A DNA stretch of 64,000 nucleotides, taken from an uncultured Eubacteriales bacterium (GTDB lineage: Bacteria; Bacillota; Clostridia; Christensenellales; Borkfalkiaceae). The stretch spans positions 62,001 through 126,000 of the forward strand of contig CAJLRM010000008.1 in NCBI GenBank assembly GCA_905209085.1, written 5' to 3'. Positions 43,331 through 50,762 of the stretch are shown piece after piece. The translations under genes and the position numbers were made by a program. Within the stretch, counting starts at the first letter, position 1. Each line of letters begins with the position of its first letter. Under the pieces are notes generated by a model. The model did no database searches, had not been told where the DNA came from, and saw only the letters and a program-made list of their open reading frames with translations.

Positions 43331-43366
43331 GGCGGCGCACGCCCGATAGAGAAAGGGGGCGCCGCC
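43331..43366 (+). promoter_or_regulatory. intercistronic hairpin after the binding-protein gene
   Basis: Eight-bp all-GC stem (43331-43338 with 43359-43366) between the binding-protein stop and the phosphoesterase gene; no T tract. Such hairpins often protect abundant binding-protein mRNA. Confidence 0.55.
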
Positions 43367-43386
43367 GCAAAGAATAAGGAGAAGAG

Positions 43387-44823
43387 ATGAAAGGATCTAT
43401 CACGAAGCGTATTTCCCTTGCGTTGGCGGCGGTCTTTGCCGTCGGAGCGCTCTCTCTTTGCGGGTGCGCGAAAAACGAAAAGAGCGGTACGTTCGACGAA
43501 ACGAATATCGTGCTGAGCTTTTCCGCCATGAGCGACATCCATCAACAAAAGGGAAAGACGCAATATGCGGATAAGTTGGTGAGGGCGCTCGACTATGCGG
43601 AGGAACTGAACGGCGGTCCGCTCGACGTCGCTCTGTTTGCGGGGGATCTCACGGAGGAAACGTGGCGGCAGAACAACGACGATTATTCCACGGAATACAA
43701 CGCGGACGTGGCGATGCTCAAAGAAACCTTGGAAAGGAGTCTGAATCTCGAAGAAACGGCGGTGTTTTATGCCCTGGGCAATCACGACACCGACCCGTCG
43801 AGGCTGGGCGTCGAACACATGGGCGGCATGGCGGAGCTTTTCTATCGCCAGCTCGGAGAAAAATTTTTCTGGGTGGACGCGGCGGATTCCGAGCCTGAAA
43901 TCGGACGAAGACACGCCGTGGTCAACGGGTATCATTTCCTTTCCGTCCAGCCGGACGAATATTGGACGCTGCGGGGATATTCGGACGAAACGCTTTCCTG
44001 GATAGACGCTCAGCTCAAAAAGATCACCGCGGAAAACCCCGAACAATACGTTTTCGTGGCGGCGCATCCGCCCGTATACGGCACAGTGTTCGGCTCCTAT
44101 TTGGGGAACTGGGCCGACCTCGACCTATCGGACATCATGGAAAAATACCCGCAGGTCATTTATTTCAGCGGGCATATTCACAATGTTTTGCAGGAGGAAA
44201 CACAGATCAGTCAAAACGGGGCTTTTACGGCAATCGACTGCGGCAGCGTCAAATATACTTCCTGGATGAACAATCTCAACGATTCGGGCACAAATTTCGA
44301 TAACTCGGTGGGGACTCGGATCGACGATTTTTCGCAGGGACTTCTCGTGCAGGCGGACGGCAACGGAAACGTGCGCGTCACCCGCTGTAACTATTATACG
44401 AAAAGTCCCATCAAAGATCCTTGGGAGCTTTCCTATCCGAAATCGGACAAATCGCATCTGGCGGCTTATGACAACGAGGCGCGCGAAAAGAAAAACGAGG
44501 CACCCATGTTTGCGCCGAACGCAAAATTTGAGGCGAAAAAAACGCAGGGAGGATTGTCTTTTTCCTGGGACGCCGCGACGGACGACGACATGGTGCGCTA
44601 TTATCGCATCGTCGTATACGAAACGAAAAACGGGCAAAGGACGAAGGTGGAATCGTATAATCTGGCGACGTTTACGTATCGATACGATCGGGCGGAGGAT
44701 ATGCCGACGGCGCTCTCTTACGAAAAGGAGGGAGAGTATCCGGGCGAATACGAGTGCGAACTTTATGCGGTGGACGTATGGGGCGCGCAGAGCGGGGCGG
44801 TGACTTCCGCGGTGACGGCGTAA
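43387..44823 (+). CDS. lipoprotein metallophosphoesterase (calcineurin-like) with C-terminal Fn3-like domain
   Basis: The signal peptide ends in LCGC (Cys ~27), so the 478-residue protein is lipid-anchored outside. All five metal motifs of the calcineurin-like fold are present: D-x-H at ~50-52 (SDIHQ), GD at ~87, GNHD at ~131-134, H ~227 in AAHPPV and GHIH at ~262-265. Residues ~380-478 resemble a fibronectin type III module (SFSWDAATDDDMVRYYRIVVYE in part). It may hydrolyse nucleotides, phosphodiesters or phosphorylated glycans. GGAG precedes the ATG. Its place behind a nucleoside hydrolase and an importer makes external dephosphorylation before uptake conceivable. A strong terminator closes the operon. 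Confidence 0.88.
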   Translation: MKGSITKRISLALAAVFAVGALSLCGCAKNEKSGTFDETNIVLSFSAMSDIHQQKGKTQYADKLVRALDYAEELNGGPLDVALFAGDLTEETWRQNNDDYSTEYNADVAMLKETLERSLNLEETAVFYALGNHDTDPSRLGVEHMGGMAELFYRQLGEKFFWVDAADSEPEIGRRHAVVNGYHFLSVQPDEYWTLRGYSDETLSWIDAQLKKITAENPEQYVFVAAHPPVYGTVFGSYLGNWADLDLSDIMEKYPQVIYFSGHIHNVLQEETQISQNGAFTAIDCGSVKYTSWMNNLNDSGTNFDNSVGTRIDDFSQGLLVQADGNGNVRVTRCNYYTKSPIKDPWELSYPKSDKSHLAAYDNEAREKKNEAPMFAPNAKFEAKKTQGGLSFSWDAATDDDMVRYYRIVVYETKNGQRTKVESYNLATFTYRYDRAEDMPTALSYEKEGEYPGEYECELYAVDVWGAQSGAVTSAVTA

Positions 44824-44879
44824 ACCGCCTGCGACGGGAATTGAAAAGACGGATGGCATAGCGGCTCAAACCGAGCGGC

Positions 44880-44917
44880 AAAACGGCTCCTTTTCGTTTG
44901 GAAGCGGAGCCGTTTTT
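44880..44917 (+). terminator. intrinsic terminator of the importer operon
   Basis: Eleven-bp stem (44880-44890 with 44906-44916), 15-base loop, then T5. Confidence 0.85.
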
Positions 44918-44975
44918 GCTGCCCTCGCGCAGAAAAAATACTTATCAAATCACATATCTTTTCAAAAAAATCGCA

Positions 44976-45004
44976 TTGACAACTGTCGTATAAAAAGGTA
45001 TAAT
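44976..45004 (+). promoter_or_regulatory. sigma-A promoter for the GH2 gene
   Basis: TTGACA (44976-44981), 17 bp, TATAAT (44999-45004), both boxes perfect, about 80 bases before the ATG. Confidence 0.92.
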
Positions 45005-45086
45005 ATCCTCTGTAAGCGGGAAAATTTAAAGAGTGACGGAACGCGTTTTTCCGCGCGAACAATAAGAAATAAGGAGAAAGAAGGCA

Positions 45087-47918
45087 ATGTTTAAGAACGG
45101 AAGGGAATGGGAGAGAACGAAGAACTACGGCATGAAGGAGCAGCGCAGCTATTATATCCCGTTCGACCGAAAGGATAAGAAGAGCGATTCACGAAAGGAC
45201 TCGTCGCGGTTTGAGTCGTTGAACGGGGAATGGAGTTTTCGCGCGCACGAGCGGATAGAGGACTGCGAACTCGAAGAGGAGTTATGGGAGAAAATGGCGG
45301 TGCCGGGCTGCGTGCAGCTGTACGGATACGATCAGATGCAGTACACGAATCACCGCTATCCGTTCCCATACAATCCGCCGTATATCGAAAAGGAGAATCC
45401 TGTCTTTCATTATCGAAGAAAAATCGAAGTGAGGGGGGAAAAGGACGTTCGTTTGGTGTTCGAGGGGGTAGACAGCGCGTTTTACGCATACGTAAACGGG
45501 AAGCTGCTGGGCTACACGCAAATTACGCACAAGACCACGGAATTCGACCTGAGCGGATATGTGAAGGCGGGCGAGAACGTATTGGACGTAGTGGTATTGA
45601 AGTGGTGCGCGTCGTCGTATCTGGAAGATCAGGACAAGTGGCGTTTCAGCGGGATTATCCGGGACGTGTACCTGTTGTATCGGGATCGGGACTGCATAGA
45701 GGATTATAAGATAGAAACGGAGATAAAGGGCGAAAGAGGAGAGGTGATCTTCGAGAATCTTTCGGAGTCTTTATGCGAAGTAGAGTTCGAAGGAGAGAGA
45801 AAGGAAGTGAAGGGAAGGGGAAAAGAGCGCTTTGAAGCAAAGGACGTAAAGCTTTGGAGCGCGGAGGAGCCGAACCTTTACGAACTGACGATTTTCAGCG
45901 GAGAGGAAGTGATCTATGAGCGAGTGGGCTTCCGCCGCGTAGAGGTCAAAGCGGGGGCGCTGCTGGTGAACGGGAAGGCGATCAAATTGCAGGGGGTAAA
46001 CCGTCACGAGTTCCATCCGAAAACGGGGGCGGCGGTGAGCGAAGAGAATATGCGCGAGGACCTGGAACTGATGAAGAGTCTGCACGTAAACGCGATCCGC
46101 ACGTCGCACTATCCGGACGCGCCGGAATTCTATCGCCTTTGCGACGAATACGGCTTCTACGTGATGGACGAAGCGGACATCGAAGCGCACGGGGTGGTGA
46201 ACCGTGACGGAGAGTATAAGGTGGAGCAATACAACGACCTGGCGAAAGAGAAATTGTACGAGAACGCCATTAAAGAGCGCGTGTTGACGATGTACGAGCG
46301 GGATAAAAATCGCCCTTGCGTGATCATGTGGTCGCTGGGGAATGAATCGGGATACGGACCGAGTTTTAAGAAAGCGGCATTGGAACTGAAAAAACGGGAC
46401 AAATCAAGACCGTTGCATTACGAGAGCCACAGCAATATCGCGGGGACGGAAGAATACTACGAGGAAACGCTGGACGTGGCGAGTCGGATGTATTGTTCGT
46501 TGGAATGGATGCGGAAAGGATTTTTAAAGGACAGAAAAGAAAGCCGTCCGTTAGTGCTTTGCGAATACAGTCATGCGATGGGAAACGGTCCCGGGGATCT
46601 GAAAGCCTACTGGAAACTCATCCGTTCGTCACAGCGGTTTGCGGGCGGGTTCGTATGGGAATGGGCGGACCACGGGATACGCAAAGAGGGGAAATACTAT
46701 TACGGAGGGGATTTCGGAGAGAAAGTCAACGACGGAAATTTCTGCATAGACGGGATCGTGTCGCCCGAGAGGAAGATAAAGGCCGGGACGCTGGAAATGA
46801 AGAGCGTATATCAGCCGGCGGAGTTCACGCTGAAAAACGGGAAACTCACCGTATCCAATCGATATTTCTTTAAGGAGTTGACCGGGGAACTGACGATAGA
46901 AGTAAAGGTAAACGGAAAAGTGCGGAAGAAGCGCAGGAAAGCGATAAAACTCGAACCCGGGAAGAAAAAGAGCTTTGAAATAGAAGGCGAAGAAGAGGGC
47001 TTCGCAGGGCTGTATGTGACCTTGAAGGAGCCGGACGGAAAGGAGTCGAATGGATATTTCGAGCTGAAAGAATACGAGGGGGAGAGAAGCGCGGAGGAAA
47101 TAGAGAGCAAGAGAACGGAAACGGATCGGGAAGTGAAGCTGGAAGGACGGGATATGGAGCTTCGGATCGAGAAGGGGACCGGGAAACTGCTGTCGGTGAA
47201 AAAAGAGGGAAAAGAGGTATTGGGAAGCGCTCTGGAAGTGAGCGTGATGAGAGCGCCGACGGATAACGAGATGTTCGCAAGCAAGTATTTTGAAAAGATC
47301 GGAGTGTATGATTCGTGGCAGAGGGTGCATGAGAAGGAGAGGACGAGCGGCTACGAAGGGGAAGGACAGATGCTGAGCGATTACAGGAGAAGCATTCTCG
47401 ACTATAAGCTCGGATATGAATTGACGGAGAAGGGATTTTTAGTGCGGTTAGAGTATGAAATACCGGAGTACGTGGAGTGGCTGCCGTGCGTGGGACTGAG
47501 ATTTTCCCTGAAAAAGCGAGGGATGGAGATAGAGTATCTCGGATACGGAGAAGCGGAGAGCTATTGCGACAGGACGGGAGGATGCGCGAAGGACGTGTAC
47601 CGGGGAAAAGCGGAGGAGATGTATCATCACTATATCAAGCCGCAGGAGAGCGGGAATCACTATTCGACGGAGTATGTGAAGTTTGGGAAAGAGATAAAGC
47701 TCACGTCGAAAGAGTCGTTCGACTTTTGCGCGATCGAGTACAAGGCGGAGGAGTTGAAGGAAGCGAAGCACGATTTCGAGTTAAAGAAGTCGAAGGGGAC
47801 GGAGGTGTTCGTGGGAGTGCAGGCAGGGATCGGGTCGAACTCGTGCGGACCCGTGCTCGCCGAAGAATTCAGGATTCCCCGGAAAAAGTCCTTTACTTTC
47901 TACTTTGCGATCAAGTGA
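45087..47918 (+). CDS. beta-galactosidase, glycoside hydrolase family 2
   Basis: The 943-residue cytoplasmic protein follows the LacZ order. It has a jelly-roll sugar-binding domain (~40-200), an immunoglobulin-like domain, a TIM barrel (~290-590), a further beta domain, and the C-terminal Bgal small-chain domain (~690-943). LQGVNRHEFHP is at ~301. The acid/base Glu ~420 is in SLGNES and the nucleophile Glu ~493 in LCEYSHAMGNG. It should hydrolyse beta-galactosides. It has a perfect promoter and is bracketed by terminators. Unusually for this window, glycine is mostly GGA/GGG and arginine largely AGA/AGG or CGG in its second half, giving a very purine-rich coding strand. This may mark transfer or a different expression regime. 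Confidence 0.94.
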   Translation: MFKNGREWERTKNYGMKEQRSYYIPFDRKDKKSDSRKDSSRFESLNGEWSFRAHERIEDCELEEELWEKMAVPGCVQLYGYDQMQYTNHRYPFPYNPPYIEKENPVFHYRRKIEVRGEKDVRLVFEGVDSAFYAYVNGKLLGYTQITHKTTEFDLSGYVKAGENVLDVVVLKWCASSYLEDQDKWRFSGIIRDVYLLYRDRDCIEDYKIETEIKGERGEVIFENLSESLCEVEFEGERKEVKGRGKERFEAKDVKLWSAEEPNLYELTIFSGEEVIYERVGFRRVEVKAGALLVNGKAIKLQGVNRHEFHPKTGAAVSEENMREDLELMKSLHVNAIRTSHYPDAPEFYRLCDEYGFYVMDEADIEAHGVVNRDGEYKVEQYNDLAKEKLYENAIKERVLTMYERDKNRPCVIMWSLGNESGYGPSFKKAALELKKRDKSRPLHYESHSNIAGTEEYYEETLDVASRMYCSLEWMRKGFLKDRKESRPLVLCEYSHAMGNGPGDLKAYWKLIRSSQRFAGGFVWEWADHGIRKEGKYYYGGDFGEKVNDGNFCIDGIVSPERKIKAGTLEMKSVYQPAEFTLKNGKLTVSNRYFFKELTGELTIEVKVNGKVRKKRRKAIKLEPGKKKSFEIEGEEEGFAGLYVTLKEPDGKESNGYFELKEYEGERSAEEIESKRTETDREVKLEGRDMELRIEKGTGKLLSVKKEGKEVLGSALEVSVMRAPTDNEMFASKYFEKIGVYDSWQRVHEKERTSGYEGEGQMLSDYRRSILDYKLGYELTEKGFLVRLEYEIPEYVEWLPCVGLRFSLKKRGMEIEYLGYGEAESYCDRTGGCAKDVYRGKAEEMYHHYIKPQESGNHYSTEYVKFGKEIKLTSKESFDFCAIEYKAEELKEAKHDFELKKSKGTEVFVGVQAGIGSNSCGPVLAEEFRIPRKKSFTFYFAIK

Positions 47919-48037
47919 ACAGAAAAAAGAGAACGTCGGGAAAAGGAAAGGACGCCTCTTTGCGGCGGCGTGAGTCCGCGAAGTGAAAAGGGAAAGAACT
48001 TCCTTGGAAAAGAGAATGCAGCGAGGGACTTTATAGC

Positions 48038-48070
48038 AAAAAGAGTTCGGAATCGTCCGAACTCTTTTTC
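48038..48070. terminator. bidirectional terminator after the GH2 gene
   Basis: Perfect 14-bp stem (48038-48051 with 48056-48069), ATCG loop, A5 on one side and T5 on the other. It serves the plus-strand GH2 gene and the minus-strand gene ending at 48139. Confidence 0.9.
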
Positions 48071-48138
48071 TGTGCCTCGTTTTTTAATCTGCGTTTGGCT
48101 TTTTATTTTTTTTCCTATACACTGCGGACGAAGGTCGG

Positions 48139-48669
48139 CTATTTTTTCATCTCCCTTTTCTTCGCCTCTACCCTGCGGGCGAGGGAACGGGTGACGCGGC
48201 CGTAGGTATAGAATAATTCCGCGTACGCCCTGTTGCCCTTTCCCGAATAGAGGGGAAACAGAGAGGCGTCGTATTCCAAAAGGTCTTTTATGAGCGCTTT
48301 GTTGACGTAAAAGAAAATTTCTTCGCCGCGATAGAGAACGAGCAGGCGATTACCCGCAAAGCCCTTTTCCGCGCCCGCCACGCCTTTTATTTTACATTCG
48401 TTCAAATCGACGGGATACGGCTCTCCGCGTCCCTCCGCGATATACAAAATCGCTTGTTCGCGGTAGATATAATAGCGGAAATGAGCGAATACGGCGTAAA
48501 CGCTGAGTCCCGCGGCGGCAAGAAAGCAGGCGAGAAAAAAGCAAAGGGCCGTGGAAAGGGAAAAGACCGTAAAGGAAAATCCGCCGAGGACAAGGATCAT
48601 CGCGGCGAATAAAAAAGGGCGGAAATTCCATTTCGGATAGTAGAGGGGATTGCCTTGAACGTTTTTCAT
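48139..48669 (-). CDS. hypothetical membrane protein, two helices plus soluble domain
   Basis: No named family is recognised. The 176-residue protein has two adjacent hydrophobic segments at ~18-62 and then a cytoplasmic strand-rich region (YYIYREQAILYIAEG, then RLLVLYRGEEIFFYV) that recalls bacterial PH-like domains in pattern. The C terminus is strongly basic (RRVEAKKREMKK). AAAGGA lies seven bases before the ATG. It is transcribed toward the bidirectional terminator. The layout is like that of the protein at 12712, though the sequences are not obviously homologous. Confidence 0.72.
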   Translation of the reverse strand: MKNVQGNPLYYPKWNFRPFLFAAMILVLGGFSFTVFSLSTALCFFLACFLAAAGLSVYAVFAHFRYYIYREQAILYIAEGRGEPYPVDLNECKIKGVAGAEKGFAGNRLLVLYRGEEIFFYVNKALIKDLLEYDASLFPLYSGKGNRAYAELFYTYGRVTRSLARRVEAKKREMKK

Positions 48670-48869
48670 GAAAATATCCTTTGTGTGTATGTTTTAAAGC
48701 GTAAAAGAGGAAAAAGAGCCGCTTTCGCTTTTCGGCTTCGCAAAAATTTTTCCGCGAAACGGCGCGCGGCGACAAACGCCGGCAACTTTTGTCTTTTATA
48801 GAGAAGAAAGGGAGGAACAAAAACCGCGTCGGTGTTTCCTAAAAAGACGGAGCGCGAGAAAAACTTTCT

Positions 48870-49090
48870 TTGCTTCAAAAAGAGCGCCGGGTGCAGACGC
48901 TTCGGAGTTGCGTCAAAAGAGCGATATGCTTTGGCGCTATCTCGGAAAGAGGGAGCGTGGCAGTCGCTTCGATTTTGCTTAAAAAGGGCGCCGGCGGCTT
49001 TGGCTCTATCTCGGAAAAAGCGGGGAAAATTGGCGATTTGGCTTTTGTATCAAGAGAATGCACGAGGCGCGGTAGCTTTTTTATCGCGAA
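48870..49090 (+). repeat. degenerate ~69-bp tandem repeats in a 480-base intergenic region
   Basis: A 19-base segment TTTGGCGCTATCTCGGAAA (48930-48948) recurs with one change at 48999-49017, and its flanks also recur: TTGC(T/G)T(C/A)AAAA at 48870, 48908 and 48975, with a weaker TTGTATCAAGAG at 49045. The period near 69 is a multiple of three. Open frames cross the area on the plus strand but without a good start; it may be a decayed repeat gene. The remaining region 48670-48869 shows nothing. Confidence 0.55.
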
Positions 49091-49153
49091 AGTTGAAGGG
49101 AACGTTCGGCGGGTAACTCTTTTATGAAAATCGGACGGGAACGGCTTTTGTGT

Positions 49154-49573
49154 TCAGCCGTTAAAAAAGATAAAAAGAAAAAACGAAGCGAGAGCGAGCA
49201 GAAAGAAACCGACCGCGGCGAGAAACCAAAGGGAAACGGGCGGGGATTTTTTTCGCTTTTCCCGAAATTCCGCGTAAGATTCCCGTTCCCCGCGGGACCC
49301 TCGGAAAAAGGAGCGCGCCAAAAGCAGCTTTACGGCGTAAGCGAAGCCGTCGAATATGCCCGCGCCGCCCGCCCGAAGAAGCCCTGCCGCCCCGAGGCAG
49401 AGCGCACCGACGAAAAAGCAGGAATCGCTTAAAATTCTTGCCGTTTCCGCGCCGCTTTTCGCGGAAAATATCCCCGAGAAGGCGGAGAGGACGAACGTAC
49501 AAACAACCGCTGCCGCCGCGCAGATAACCCCTCTTTTTAAATTTTTTTGCCTGCCGCCCGTTTGTTTATTCAC
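49154..49573 (-). CDS. DUF3899 family membrane protein
   Basis: The gene starts with GTG at 49573, overlapping the oppF stop by eight bases, so it is probably translated by coupling. The 139-residue protein has three hydrophobic segments: one at ~15-35, one at ~45-65 and one at the C terminus (LWFLAAVGFFLLALASFF in part). Between them is the DUF3899-like GIFDGFAYAVKLL stretch and a charged loop (RGERESYAEFREKRKK). Members of this family are common in Bacillota; no function is established that I can assign. Its position at the end of the opp operon may be incidental. Confidence 0.72.
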   Translation of the reverse strand: MNKQTGGRQKNLKRGVICAAAAVVCTFVLSAFSGIFSAKSGAETARILSDSCFFVGALCLGAAGLLRAGGAGIFDGFAYAVKLLLARSFFRGSRGERESYAEFREKRKKSPPVSLWFLAAVGFFLLALASFFLFIFFNG

Positions 49574-50762
49574 TTAGCGCCGCCCGATATTTTTCTTCCT
49601 CCGCGTTGTTGCAGTAGACGAAATGGCCGGGAGCCACTTCCCGCAAAGAGGGCTTTTGCGAGGAATAGTCGTGTTCCGCGAGCGGATTGTAGGAGATCCT
49701 TTGTCGCTTCTTTTCATAATGGGGATCGGGAAGGGGAATGGCGGAAAGCAGAGATTTCGTATACGGGTGGAGCGGGTGGGAAAAGAGCTCCTCCGAAGAA
49801 GCCAGCTCCACCAATTTTCCGAAATACATGACGCCGATGCGGTCGGAAAAATACTTGACGACGGACAGATCGTGCGCGATAAACAAAATGGTGAGTCCCA
49901 GACTTTCCCTCAGTTCGTTTAAGAGATTGATGACCTGCGCCTGAATGGAAACGTCGAGGGCGGACACGGGCTCGTCCGCGATGATTAAGTCGGGCTTCAT
50001 GATAATGGAGCGGGCGATGCCGATGCGCTGGCGCTGTCCTCCCGAAAATTCGTGCGGATAGCGATCGGCGTGCTCGCGCACCAAAGAAACGGTTTCGAGC
50101 ACCTTAAACACCTCTTCCTCGATATATTTTTTATCCCTTTCGCCCTGAATGATCAAGCCTTCGGAAACGATTTCCCGAACGGTCATACGGGGATTCAGGG
50201 AGGCGATGGGGTCTTGGAAAATCATCTGTATCTTGGTGACGAGATTTTCTTTCTTCGCCTTTTTCGCGAGGGCGTCGTACTCCTTCGAAACGGCGCGCCT
50301 TTCCGACTCGCTTTGGCAGGAGGCGAGCTTTTCCTCCTTCTCCGCGCGGAGCCGCGCAAGGCGTTTTTCCCGAAATTCCGCGTCACAGTGTTTGCGGTCC
50401 CGTCTGGCGCTTCTGATTTCGCCGCGCAGTTCCCCGATCCGTTTTTCGAGCCGTTCCCGATTCGCGTTTTCTTCGGTCAGCTTTTTTTTGAGCGCTTTCA
50501 TCTCCTCCGTATAGCCGCACGTTCCCGCGCAGATGCGCTGTCCCTTGAAATAGACGTTGCCCGAGGTGATATTATACAGCTTGATGATCGAGCGGCCCGT
50601 CGTGGTCTTGCCGCAGCCCGATTCGCCCACCAGACCGAATACTTCGCCCTTCTTGATGTCGAAGGAAACGTCGTCCACCGCTTTCAGTTCGCGGGAACCC
50701 GATTTGAAATATTGGCAGAGGTGCTCTACTTTTAAGAGGACTTCGCCTCGATTATCTTCCAT
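49566..50762 (-). CDS. oppF: oligopeptide ABC transporter ATP-binding protein OppF with coiled-coil insertion
   Basis: The 398-residue ATPase has Walker A GESGCGKTT (~46-54), Q-loop Gln ~183 in MIFQDP, signature FSGGQRQR (~239-246), Walker B LIIADEP (~259-265) and the H-loop in FIAHDLS. OppF proteins are usually about 310-330 residues. Here a ~90-residue, Lys/Glu/Arg-rich, probably coiled-coil insertion (~85-175) separates Walker A from the Q-loop. The C-terminal oligopeptide-transporter domain (HPYTKSLLSAIP onward) is present and ends LREVAPGHFVYC. It forms the ATPase dimer with OppD. It overlaps oppD by 11 bases. Confidence 0.93.
   Translation of the reverse strand: MEDNRGEVLLKVEHLCQYFKSGSRELKAVDDVSFDIKKGEVFGLVGESGCGKTTTGRSIIKLYNITSGNVYFKGQRICAGTCGYTEEMKALKKKLTEENANRERLEKRIGELRGEIRSARRDRKHCDAEFREKRLARLRAEKEEKLASCQSESERRAVSKEYDALAKKAKKENLVTKIQMIFQDPIASLNPRMTVREIVSEGLIIQGERDKKYIEEEVFKVLETVSLVREHADRYPHEFSGGQRQRIGIARSIIMKPDLIIADEPVSALDVSIQAQVINLLNELRESLGLTILFIAHDLSVVKYFSDRIGVMYFGKLVELASSEELFSHPLHPYTKSLLSAIPLPDPHYEKKRQRISYNPLAEHDYSSQKPSLREVAPGHFVYCNNAEEEKYRAALSE

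Noticed and set aside
48139..48669. Homology between the small membrane proteins at 12712 and 48139
   Set aside because: Similar layout (helices then strand-rich domain) but no shared motif strong enough to claim a common family.
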